DNA of 64,000 bases from Pieris napi. Taxonomy: Eukaryota; Arthropoda; Insecta; Lepidoptera; Pieridae. The notes beneath the pieces were generated by a model that searched no databases, had not been told where the DNA came from, and was given only the letters and a program-made list of their open reading frames with translations. A program made the translations under genes and the position numbers. Shown here piece after piece: positions 32,873-42,424 of this stretch (position 1 is its first letter; every line of letters begins with the position of its first letter). The DNA lies in the NCBI RefSeq assembly GCF_905475465.1, contig NC_062253.1, positions 11,284,001 through 11,348,000 on the forward strand. The letters run 5' to 3'.

Positions 32873-34654
32873 AATAAATATATAAATAAATCCTTTATTT
32901 GCCATGATAGTGGTACAAAATAAAAAAAAAACGAACAAGAAAAGTCCGCACAATCAGCCATACATAAACAGGCATGCGATGTCATAATAAGAAGTCAAGT
33001 CATTTATGAGTAATTGTTAAACTTATGTTCTAAATATTCGGTCACGCTATAAAAGCACCTTGACTTTAAAAACCTAATCACCTTCCCCTTGAAAACATTA
33101 CAGCGATCTATAATTTCTAGGAAGGTGATTAAATATTCTTACAGCCATGGCGTAACAATTTTTGGAGTATAGCGCGGTGCAACACGCAGGCACCCGCAGC
33201 CGTGTTGGATCCCTCGGTATATACAAGCAAGTTTCTTTGTAAGTTTTAAATAATTGTGGATGCTTCTTGACAGTCATAACAGCTTCAAAGATATACAAAC
33301 TTGGTACTGTCAGAATACCGAGATCGTGAAAAATTGGTCTACAGCTTATAAGAGGTCCAACGCCCATGATAGCCCTAATACATTTTTTCTGAGTAATAAA
33401 AACTTTACTCACATCTACCGAATTTCCCCATAAAAGGATACCATAGCGCAAAACTGAGGCAACATAGCCGTGATAAGCAATAATTGCTGCGTGTTTTGAA
33501 GCATCTTTGCGAGTTCGACTCAAAGCAAAAACATATTTATTTAGGCGCGTCCATATAGTTAAATTGTGTTGTTTCCAATTAAGATTTTGGTCTAGTGTTA
33601 AGCCTAGAAACTTGCTTGATACAGCTTCTTCAATTGACTCGTTTTTATAATTGATTTTGAGGTTATTGGGTCTGCAATTATTATAATTCCGAAATTGTAT
33701 AAAATTGTTTTTTTATACATTTACACTTAAATTATTAAATTCCAACCATTCCGTGACATTTCTTACTGTTTCAATCAATAATGATTCGTGGTTACGCGTA
33801 GTATCATTCAACACGACCACTGAGATATCATCCGCATAAAGAATGCATTTATTACTAACCAGATTCGGTAAATCATTAATGTACAGAAGAAACAGCAATG
33901 GGCCCAGTACGGCCCAGGAACGCCTTTATTGCAATCTATAGCCACAGACTTGTACCTCCTTTCAATATGTTTAGGAGAGAAGTATGTGTGATTTTAACAT
34001 AATTATTGTTTACGACCGGTTAGGTAACTTTCCAGCCAATTTAAAGGCAATCCTCGGATTCCGTAATGTCTACACTTTTGAAGAAGAATGTTGTAGTCTA
34101 CGCAATCAAGTGCTTGGCTCATGTCAAAAAAAAACTACAGATACCTGCTTGCGCCTATCGATATGTTCTACAATTGCCTTAACTAAAGAGAAAGCTGCTA
34201 GGATAGTATTTTACCTCTTTGAAAACCGTACTGTTCCTCATTTATAACACTGAATTTGCCTAAAAAGAGCTCAACCTATTGTGCATAAGTTTTTCCAACA
34301 CTTAAGCTAAAGTTGGTATTAAAGTTATGTCTGTAGTTTCTAATATCCTCTGTATTACCCTTTTTAAACATAGGTTTAACTATCGATAATTTTAAAGAAC
34401 TGGGAAAAATACCCTGTGTGAAAGATAAATTTTATGAGATGGGTAAGTATACTTGCTAGTTGTTGTGAGGAGAATTTTAACACTTCTGTTGTTATTCCGT
34501 CATAATCTGCCGCTTTAGTATTATTAAGATTATTTATAGCTTTTAAAACTTCGTCACATGAACAAGGAGTTAGAAATAAGGATGGGTTTACAGAATGAAC
34601 GTTTTGAAGATTAGTGCTAGGTTTGTTATTGTTAACTAATAATAATGATGGTTG
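32873..34654 (-). pseudogene. Jockey-like LINE, RT and 3' end, frameshifted
   Basis: Minus strand from 34654: KPSTNLQNVHSVNPSLF, the RT start SCDEVLKAINNLNNTKAADY (~34550), a degraded NYR block, YGFQRGKIL (~34215), DMSQALDCVDYNILLQKC (~34100), and ESYLTGRKQ (~34020). Past the array boundary it continues as GPMLFLLYINDLPNLVSNKC and the catalytic ILYADDISVVV (~33840), then the C-terminal HGYVASVLRYGILLWG (~33470) and IFNHLPRNYRSL (~33110). It has several frameshifts. The 3' end is near 32873 with AATAAA-like bases. Bases 33979-34654 recur in every unit of the array. Confidence 0.75.
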
Positions 34655-34663
34655 TGTTTAAAC

Positions 34664-34763
34664 ATACCGCGATTCAAGCAACCACGGACGACATCTATTG
34701 GTTGAACATAGAACTATAAATGTTTAAACATACCGCCCACCATGGACAGAATGTACATCACCT
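34664..34763 (+). repeat. Inverted-repeat arm (left), copy 1
   Basis: This 100-bp arm is the reverse complement of 37461-37560 with about three mismatches. It contains an inverted copy of the first ~66 bp of the Pao LTR plus 34 bp of pre-LTR sequence. Equivalent left arms lie at 38512-38611, 45552-45651, 49400-49499 and 53249-53348. Confidence 0.85.
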
Positions 34764-35271
34764 AAAACAAGTGATAGGTACTCAGACGTTGACCTTTGAA
34801 GAGATGAGCACTCTTCTGTACCAAATAGAAGCCTGTCTCAATTCCAGACCATTGTCACAATTAAGTGTGAACTCACAAGATCCTACACCTCTTACCCCAG
34901 GACATTTTCTTGTCGGCGAGCCATTGGTTTTGGTGCCGGACAGCAATTATGAAACCTCATCGGTTTCTTCACTAAAGCGCTGGCAGCTAACGCAACAGTT
35001 GCTGCAGCATTTTTGGCGTAGGTGGTCAAATGAATATCTCACGCAGTTCATGCAACGTTACAAATGGGCACATCAAAAACCAGAACCGAATGTTGGTGAT
35101 ATTGTTTTAGTTCGAGAGGATAATCTTCCTCCAGCAAAATGGTTATTAGGGATTATAACGGATAAACATGCAGGTTCGGACAATATTACGAGGGTTGTTA
35201 GTCTTAAATGTAAGGATGTTATCGTTAAGCGTCCTATAACCAAATTATGTGTATTGCCTGTGACGAAGTAA
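34720..35271 (+). CDS. BEL/Pao integrase C-terminal part, array copy 1
   Basis: A 183-codon ORF. Codons 1-13 come from the inverted-repeat arm, and true integrase homology begins at about HHLKQVIGTQTLTFEEMSTL. It has LNSRPLSQLS, the conserved DPTPLTPGHFLVGEPL, then the DUF5641-type C-terminal domain: YLTQFMQRYKWAHQKPEPNV, GDIVLVREDNLPPAKWLLGI, ending in CVLPVTK. The H2C2 domain and first catalytic residues are missing, so it is not a working integrase. It is tail-to-tail with the envelope ORF, 113 bp apart. Confidence 0.8.
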   Translation: MFKHTAHHGQNVHHLKQVIGTQTLTFEEMSTLLYQIEACLNSRPLSQLSVNSQDPTPLTPGHFLVGEPLVLVPDSNYETSSVSSLKRWQLTQQLLQHFWRRWSNEYLTQFMQRYKWAHQKPEPNVGDIVLVREDNLPPAKWLLGIITDKHAGSDNITRVVSLKCKDVIVKRPITKLCVLPVTK

Positions 35272-35384
35272 GATATTTGGGTAAATCTGATGTTATCGTT
35301 TTTTCTTAATCTAATAGATTATATATGTTAATACTAACACTAAACTAAGTCATAAAACTAAAGAGCCTAGGAATTATAACCAGG

Positions 35385-37385
35385 TCAGGCCTTTTCTGAC
35401 TCTCTTTTTGCAATAGATAAAACACCTAACCTACCTAACTTAATAAGCATAGTTCCTATTGTAGTAAGACTAAGCATCATAGTTAAGGAACTCACCAGTG
35501 AACCCCAGAAATTTGGGTCAGTTCCAATATTTGCTGCTATATCAGCGAAACTTTCTGATTGTATACTCCTCATGCTGCTAATTTCTCCTCGGAAGATGTA
35601 TTCAAAATCAAAATCTAAGGTTTGGTTAAGCTTTGGTATTTCAACTCTACAATTCTTGTTTGATGAAAGTTGCTTGGCTATGTAAGGTTCATTGGAACAT
35701 TGAAAGAATGGCACATCCCAGGTGCAGTTTGATATGTACTCCACTGCACCATCTGTAGTCATCTTATCTGAGGACATCACGGCAAAAGGCTTATCTAAAC
35801 ATCCATCACAGGCAGATGTCATTATGATGTTGATTCTGCATTTTGCATCAATAACAACTAGTTCCTTAAGCTGCACACTTCCAAACGATATTGTTACTGT
35901 CCCTGTGACATCTTCGTTCCTACTCACCCAGTTCTCACTTTCAGACACCACAGTTCTGAAGTCATCCTTAGACAGTAAATATGGAGAGTTGGATGTGAGC
36001 CTGTTTAATGCTGGCTCCTTAGTTGTGCATGACACTATGCAACCTGCTGTGGAACAGGGGAGGTGGACTTCACTAAATACAATACTCTGAGCAGTGTCAA
36101 GTGATATCTGTAAATCACCAATTATGTTCTCTTGAGGCATGTTTAGTGCACTAGCTACTACCCCATAATATTTCCCCTTGTATGATAACATGGTTGGACG
36201 AGAAGCTGGCCTTTCATATGTAAAGGTATTTATCACTAGTGGTATGTTCAAGGCAGTTGAAGGCATCATAGTCTCCATATTTACAAAAGGAGTGTTGCTG
36301 TTTAAGGTAACAACCTTCTTGATTCCTCTGTAAGTTGTTTCTATTTCCACAATCCACAGCTCAGAAGATTTAGCATAAACTAATCCACAGTTGCTGTAGT
36401 CAGGATTGACCTGCCATCTATACCATACACATCTCGATGTGTAATGGCAGTACACATCACAGCCCAATGAGTCTATTTGGCACCCATATCCATGCGGCTC
36501 TTTTGTAACCCTACTCGGTGTGTTTAGTTCGTAATTAACAGTGCATCTATTTCCTTCCCAACATGCGCCACTGCCTTTGCAATTATACCACCTTGTTGTC
36601 GTTACATTATAAGAGCAAGTCTTGTATAGCTTGGTGTACCTTGAAATATGGGTCCCTTTTTTGATTCTGAGTTTTAGCATGTCTCCGTTAATATCATTGA
36701 AACATATTACCTGACCTTGTGTTATAGTGGTCATGTATGTGTCTATTGGCTGGCATTTATCTTTCACACATACTGTCCCTTTGCTAGAAAGATACAAAAC
36801 CTTATCACATGCATGTGTTAGTCTGCCTGACAGGCATACAATAAATAAACATGCAAGAAGGTACATATTAGCATCATGACCTGTGTAATAGACACATCTC
36901 GACTGACTCGAGTTTGTTCTTGGCGGCAATTCTGGCAATGATGGTTTTGTTCTTGGCTTCAGTAAATTCTTTGGTTCATAATTCATGTTTGTTTCGCCTT
37001 CATTCCTTTCCTTGTAAATGATGTCTCCATACAATGGCTCATCACCGTTGACATCCTTTCTTAGTGCCAGTCTTGTGTCTATAATTTTGTTCATTAGATC
37101 ATTGTTTGGGACGCTAAATTCCCTGAACTTAACTTGATCATTCCTCCCAGTTATTTTGTTGTGCCTCTTTACTTGAAATGCTCTTCTTTTGTCTGATCTT
37201 GTCAGCAACCAAGCACCCACTTGTATAGATGTGGTGTAAAATGAGTTGTTGAAGCAGCATAAGAATGTTAATATAATGACAAGTGCCAGTATTGCTGCAA
37301 TGACCACTCCGAGAATATATGCTGTCCAATTGCTTCTACATTTAATAAACTGCTGGTTATACAGGCAGTATGATCCGCATGGCAT
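35385..37385 (-). CDS. Phlebovirus-type envelope glycoprotein (Pao env), array copy 1, 5'-truncated
   Basis: A 666-codon intact ORF. Residues 21-46 form a transmembrane segment preceded by Cys pairs; 47-170 are hydrophilic; 174-188 are a hydrophobic signal-like segment. A Cys-rich ectodomain follows from 193, including the clustered region about 268-312 (CKGSGACWEGNRC; GCDVYCHYTSRC), and a C-terminal hydrophobic segment lies at about 628-648. This layout matches the end of Gn, its tail, an internal signal and Gc of phlebovirus-like envelopes known in some BEL/Pao elements. The frame is open upstream of the first Met for about 35 codons to the LTR edge, so most of Gn has been lost. It is antisense to the integrase. 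Confidence 0.75.
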   Translation of the reverse strand: MPCGSYCLYNQQFIKCRSNWTAYILGVVIAAILALVIILTFLCCFNNSFYTTSIQVGAWLLTRSDKRRAFQVKRHNKITGRNDQVKFREFSVPNNDLMNKIIDTRLALRKDVNGDEPLYGDIIYKERNEGETNMNYEPKNLLKPRTKPSLPELPPRTNSSQSRCVYYTGHDANMYLLACLFIVCLSGRLTHACDKVLYLSSKGTVCVKDKCQPIDTYMTTITQGQVICFNDINGDMLKLRIKKGTHISRYTKLYKTCSYNVTTTRWYNCKGSGACWEGNRCTVNYELNTPSRVTKEPHGYGCQIDSLGCDVYCHYTSRCVWYRWQVNPDYSNCGLVYAKSSELWIVEIETTYRGIKKVVTLNSNTPFVNMETMMPSTALNIPLVINTFTYERPASRPTMLSYKGKYYGVVASALNMPQENIIGDLQISLDTAQSIVFSEVHLPCSTAGCIVSCTTKEPALNRLTSNSPYLLSKDDFRTVVSESENWVSRNEDVTGTVTISFGSVQLKELVVIDAKCRINIIMTSACDGCLDKPFAVMSSDKMTTDGAVEYISNCTWDVPFFQCSNEPYIAKQLSSNKNCRVEIPKLNQTLDFDFEYIFRGEISSMRSIQSESFADIAANIGTDPNFWGSLVSSLTMMLSLTTIGTMLIKLGRLGVLSIAKRESEKA

Positions 37386-37460
37386 ACACTCAAATCTGGA
37401 GACAGTTAATCCATTTGTTTTGTTATCACAAGTCCATGTTATTAGCCCAAAATGGATTCC

Positions 37461-37560
37461 AGGTGATGTACATTCTGTCCATGGTGGGCGGTATGTTTAA
37501 ACATTTATAGTTCTATGTTCAACCAATAGATGTCGCCTGTGGTTCCTTGAATCGCGGTAT
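37461..37560 (+). repeat. Inverted-repeat arm (right), copy 1
   Basis: The partner of 34664-34763. It covers the pre-LTR sequence CATTCTGTCCATGGTGGGCG and the first 67 bp of the LTR. Equivalent right arms lie at 44501-44600, 48349-48448, 52197-52296 and 56069-56168. Confidence 0.85.
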
Positions 37561-37645
37561 CGTTATGATTCAAAAATAGTATAAGTATCTCAATTGTTTT
37601 TTGTATTAAATCGTCTCAGCCTTGGGATTGGTGTTTTATTGATCA
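37494..37645 (+). repeat. Pao LTR, array copy 1
   Basis: A 152-bp LTR, TGTTTAAACATTTATAG...TTTATTGATCA, with TG...CA ends, preceded by G-rich bases (GGTGGGCGGTA) and followed at once by a primer site. Confidence 0.75.
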
Positions 37646-37664
37646 TGGTCATTCGTAGCCGGAT
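37646..37664 (+). other. Primer-binding site (tRNA-Tyr-like), array copy 1
   Basis: TGGTCATTCGTAGCCGGAT resembles the tRNA-Tyr primer type TGGTCCTTCGAGCCGG with two differences. It shows that the LTR acts as a 5' LTR although integrase and envelope sequence lie upstream. Confidence 0.6.
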
Positions 37665-37811
37665 ACAGCAGTGATTGGAAACCCTAGTGTTAGTGTATAA
37701 AAAGTGTAAAATAAGTGATTGTGGTGTGTGTAAGTGTAAAGGTGACTAAAACTGTAAGTACTTTAAAACTTTGCCTAACAAATTTGAAGTCTAACAACTC
37801 TGGTAAAATAA

Positions 37812-37826
37812 AGAATCTGGTAAAAC
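37812..37826. other. Filler at array junction 1/2
   Basis: AGAATCTGGTAAAAC lies between leader sequence (ending ...TGGTAAAATAA) and the LINE slice (GAAGTATG...). Its TCTGGTAAAA copies the bases just upstream. The same filler is at 44852-44866, 48700-48714 and 52548-52562. Confidence 0.8.
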
Positions 37827-38502
37827 GAAGTATGTGTGATTTTAACATAATTATTGTTTACGACCGGTTAGGTAACTTTCCAGCCAATTTAAAGGCAATC
37901 CTCGGATTCCGTAATGTCTACACTTTTGAAGAAGAATGTTGTAGTCTACGCAATCAAGTGCTTGGCTCATGTCAAAAAAAAACTACAGATACCTGCTTGC
38001 GCCTATCGATATGTTCTACAATTGCCTTAACTAAAGAGAAAGCTGCTAGGATAGTATTTTACCTCTTTGAAAACCGTAATGTTCCTCATTTATAACACTG
38101 AATTTGCCTAAAAAGAGCTCAACCTATTGTGCATAAGTTTTTCCAACACTTAAGCTAAAGTTGGTATTAAAGTTATGTCTGTAGTTTCTAATATCCTCTG
38201 TATTACCCTTTTTAAACATAGGTTTAACTATCGATAATTTTAAAGAACTGGGAAAAATACCCTGTGTGAAAGATAAATTTTATGAGATGGGTAAGTATAC
38301 TTGCTAGTTGTTGTGAGGAGAATTTTAACACTTCTGTTGTTATTCCGTCATAATCTGCCGCTTTAGTATTATTAAGATTATTTATAGCTTTTAAAACTTC
38401 GTCACATGAACAAGGAGTTAGAAATAAGGATGGGTTTACAGAATGAACGTTTTGAAGATTAGTGCTAGGTTTGTTATTGTTAACTAATAATAATGATGGT
38501 TG
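37827..38502 (-). pseudogene. LINE RT slice, array copy 2
   Basis: The same jockey-like RT fragment as 33979-34654, with a single C-to-A change seen near 38087. The plus-strand ORF that crosses the leader and this slice (37715-38095) is incidental. Confidence 0.8.
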
Positions 38503-39308
38503 TGTTTAAACATACCGCGATTCAAGCAACCACGGACGACATCTATTGGTTGAACATAGAACTATAAATGTTTAAACATACCGCCCACCATGGACAGAAT
38601 GTACATCACCTAAAACAAGTGATAGGTACTCAGACGTTGACCTTTGAAGAGATGAGCACTCTTCTGTACCAAATAGAAGCCTGTCTCAATTCCAGACCAT
38701 TGTCACAATTAAGTGTGAACTCACAAGATCCTACACCTCTTACCCCAGGACATTTTCTTGTCGGCGAGCCATTGGTTTTGGTGCCGGACAGCAATTATGA
38801 AACCTCATCGGTTTCTTCACTAAAGCGCTGGCAGCTAACGCAACAGTTGCTGCAGCATTTTTGGCGTAGGTGGTCAAATGAATATCTCACGCAGTTCATG
38901 CAACGTTACAAATGGGCACATCAAAAACCAGAACCGAATGTTGGTGATATTGTTTTAGTTCGAGAGGATAATCTTCCTCCAGCAAAATGGTTATTAGGGA
39001 TTATAACGGATAAACATGCAGGTTCGGACAATATTACGAGGGTTGTTAGTCTTATGGTACGTTTACACGCTTGCCAAGCCTTGGCAAGGATCGACAATCG
39101 CAAGCATGTAAAAAGGGCGTTTGGCTTGGCTTGCGTGGGCTTGTGCCTGCTTGCTTTCGATCCAGTCGAGTGTCGGTTTTTTTACGCAGATCAAAGGGCG
39201 TTTGCGGCAAGCGCTTGCGATGCATTTACATGTTGGTCCGCGTTTATTAGCCATTGTGATCTCGCGGCGAGTACACGCTTGATTGATTTTACAAAAAATT
39301 CATAAAAA

Positions 39309-41433
39309 ATGAGTTGCTGGTCGAATGAGAAGAGTCTTTCGTTTCTGGAACATTATCAAATGGAACCATGCATCTGGAATCCGAAAGATGCAAATCATAA
39401 AGATAAAAAGAAACAAGCAGATGCATGGATTCGTCTTGCTGAACTTACTGGAAGGCCAGTAAAGGAAATAAAAAATAAAAAAGAGATACTGATGACTACT
39501 TTTCGCAAGCACTTGAAAAAAAAACGTGAATCTATGCGTTCTGGCGCAGGTATGTTCCTACGATACATTTATAATTATTTTGATAGTCTGCTTAGCAAGG
39601 TGTAACTTATGTTTAAAAGCGTTGGTTAGTTTCTTGATTATTCCGCAACTATCTCGCTCTAATTTTCGATGTTTTTATTTTATTTTAGGTGCCGAAGAAA
39701 TATACAATCCAACTTGGTATGCTTACGAAACCATGGAGTCATTTTTACTACCAGTATATACTTGCAATGAAGGGATAAACACCGAAACAGTAAGTTAATA
39801 AATTTATTTATTCTAAATAAAAAAACACCGTTGGTTATTAAACCTACATTTATTTATACATTTTTATCAACTTATCCAATCCTATTAAAATATGAAGTAA
39901 ATTCTTCCCTGACTTCTCTGGCGCTCACCGGAGATCTTCGTGGTATTTGTGGTAAATTTTGCAATGCATTATATTCGTCGTTATCTCTACGCCATGAACC
40001 AGGGGTAACCATATTTCCACTACTGTCATATACGTCAAACGAACTCTGAGGAGTATATCGATTTGAAGAACTTTTACTTGTTCTCAAAAAGTTATGTAGT
40101 AGTACACAAGTCATCGTAAATTCCGTTTCAGTTTGTGGTTCTAAATTGATAGGGCGTCTGAATATTCTGAAAACTGAGGTTAAAATTCCAAACGTATTTT
40201 CAACTACAACTCGGGATCTAGATAAATTTTGGTTAAATAACCTTTTTGGTGAGCCTACTTCATGGTTTCCAGGGTAGGGTTTCATTACGTGTTGACTCAA
40301 TGCTAAAGCACCGTCAGCTAAAAACACGTATGGAATATTAATATTCGATCCTGGAAGTGGACATGGTGGTGGAAAATCTATCTCGTTTCTAATTATTCTT
40401 TTCCATAGTAAACAATTATTAAAGACGCCGCCGTCACTTATTCTTCCTTGACTCCCGATGTCTGCGAATACAAATTTGTATTTGCTATCCACTAAAGCCA
40501 AAAGGACAATGCTAAAAGTTTTCTTATAATTGTAATACTCTGTTCCACTATGCGTTGGGCTTTCAATGACTACATGCTTGCCATCCAATGCATCTATGCA
40601 ATGCGGAAATTTAGTCCTGAATCCTTCTTCTATATTAAGCCATCCTTCTGCTGTGGTGGGCATCTGTAAAAAGAAAGTAAATGAAGTGTAAGTTTAAGTA
40701 TATTATTTTTTTGCAGCAATCACAACAAATAGAAGAAGACACAGATCAGACAGAGGATGACCCTCTGATAAGAGACCGTACAATTAGTACGGTTACCACA
40801 CCATCCAGACCACCATCTAGATCACCATCCAGACCACCATCCATACAAGCTGTTACTAATAAACGTCGTCGCCCTGCTTCTGAAACGGCTGAAAAGCAAA
40901 TGGCCGTGGCTTTTGGACAATTAACAAATGTTTTGGGTCAAAGGCAGAATGAAAATATACCTGCTCACGACGATGATTGCGATCTATACGCAAAATTATT
41001 GGCTATAAAGCTACGTGAACTGTCAACTGATGAACGAAAAATTATGATGTACCAAATAGATGGGTTGTTTATAAACAGAATCAGTCAAAAATCAAATGAG
41101 CGTCATACACCATACCCTCAATATTATTCTCGTCCGTCGTCAATGGCTGGTGCATATTCAACACCATCTCCTCAAGTCATTCCGAGTCGACCAACATCAG
41201 TTAATAGTGTTTATTCTGAACCTATTCATAACAACCAAAGTTTTTTTCCCTCTCCAAACACACAAACTTCTTATTCAGCGCCAGACATGGCAAAACATAT
41301 ACCAACTCCAATAGCTCCAGCTCCGTCTACATCAACAGCACCCTCGTCATCTATTCGTATCATATCGGACCAAATCATCAACCCAGCCCCACGTGAAACC
41401 AACAACTACGTTGAATTCTTTCGAAGATTTTGA
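39309..41433 (+). CDS. Harbinger MADF-type DNA-binding protein (three exons)
   Basis: Predicted exons 39309-39549, 39689-39789 and 40717-41433; phases agree, giving 352 aa. Junctions: GCAG|GTATG, TTTTAG|GTGCC, ACA|GTAAGT and TTGCAG|CAATC. Exon 1 starts MSCWSNEKSLSFLEHYQMEP and has the MADF pattern W...K...A|W..L...T....VK.....L...F; exon 2 has NPTWYAYETMESFL. Exon 3 is Pro/Ser-rich, then YAKLLAIKLRELSTDERKIM. In PIF/Harbinger elements such a protein helps transposase enter the nucleus or bind the ends. Its intron 2 (39790-40716) encloses the last transposase exon on the other strand. Confidence 0.8.
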
Positions 41434-42115
41434 TTCGTCGACATAATTCTTATTTAAATTAATAAATAATTAAACAATAAAGCAGTCAGCTAACACATTC
41501 ATAGAACAGATTTCCTATAATTCTATTAAAATCTAAAAAAATGTATAACATAATGTTTTGTTTTATTCCTACCTTAACTAGATCCTTTAGAATTTCATTA
41601 AGAGCTCGGCAAACTTCACGAATGATTATTGATATCATAGAGACAGATACTTTAAACAAGAAGTGAAGGCTTTTGTAAGAATCACCAGATGCCAAAAATC
41701 GTAGCGTAATGGCAAGACGAAATTTGGCTGGTATAGCTTCTCTGAAGTCTGTATCATGCTTGGATATCATTGGTGAAATTTTTTGCAGTAAAAACTCAAA
41801 ATCAGAATAGCTCATTCGGCAGAAGTTATCAAACTCTCCAGATGGTTCATATAAAAGTTCATTAAATTTCTCTTCTATAAATTGTCTGTAACAAATAAAA
41901 TATATCGCAAGTATTGTGGCATACTCGTAACTCAACTGCAACAGATAATGGTTAAATCAAAATAGTAGTTACCTGGTACGATTATGATGAATCTTTTTCA
42001 TCCACCATCTTCGCTGTCGTCGAGCTCTCCTTTTTTTTATTTCACTTTGCTTACATTTAAAATAAAAGTACGTTAAACCAAATGCAATAGCCTTCACAAG
42101 TTCGGCGTCCGCCAT
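39872..42115 (-). CDS. PIF/Harbinger DDE transposase (three exons)
   Basis: Predicted exons 42115-41973, 41885-41573 and 40663-39872; total 1248 nt, 415 aa. Junctions on the minus strand: ACCAG|GTAACT, TTACAG|ACAATT, GTTAAG|GTAGGA and TTTACAG|ATGCCC. Exon 1 starts MADAELVKAIAFGLTYFYFK; exon 2 has FCRMSYSDFEFLL and LAITLRFLASGDSYKSLHFL. Exon 3 carries the nuclease: FPHCIDALDGKHVVIESP (first Asp), YVFLADGALAL (second Asp) and RSRVVVENTFGIL (Glu). The length is typical of HARBI1-like transposases. Intron 2 (41572-40664) encloses the MADF exon 3 on the opposite strand. Confidence 0.85.
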
Positions 42116-42424
42116 GCTTGGATGTATATTGCAGACTGACGCATTCACAAGCGTATAAACGCCTTTCAAACTCCAAACGAGATTTGTGGAGGCTTGGGAC
42201 TGTTTGCAGTTTGACAAGGCTTGGCAAGCGTGTAAACGTACCATTAAATGTAAGGATGTTATCGTTAAGCGTCCTATAACCAAATTATGTGTATTGCCTG
42301 TGACGAAGTAAGATATTTGGGTAAATCTGATGTTATCGTTTTTTCTTAATCTAATAGATTATATATGTTAATACTAACACTAAACTAAGTCATAAAACTA
42401 AAGAGCCTAGGAATTATAACCAGG

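Larger units (their letters stand above)
39055..42243. mobile_element. Autonomous-looking PIF/Harbinger element 1
   Basis: The 3189-bp element has terminal repeats TGGTACGTTTACACGCTTGC continuing to about 29 bp identical at both ends, flanked by TTA (39052-39054 and 42244-42246). It encodes a DDE transposase (minus) and a MADF-type protein (+), the usual two-protein set of PIF/Harbinger elements. The first 200 bp contain many GGCTTG/GCTTGC motifs that may be protein-binding sites. It is present only in copy 2, so it inserted after or during amplification. Confidence 0.93.
38568..42311 (+). pseudogene. Pao integrase C-terminus, array copy 2, split by Harbinger
   Basis: As in copy 1 up to 39054, then interrupted by the 3189-bp Harbinger element (39055-42243, duplication TTA). 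The last codons resume at 42247 and stop near 42311. The split follows ITRVVSL. Confidence 0.85.

Noticed and set aside
35722..36090. 122-codon plus-strand ORF, repeated in all array copies
   Set aside because: It lies antisense inside the envelope ORF and shows no motif; its repetition only reflects the array.
37715..38095. 126-codon plus-strand ORF crossing the array junction
   Set aside because: It joins Pao leader, filler and antisense LINE sequence. The LINE part reads as reverse transcriptase on the other strand, so this is incidental.
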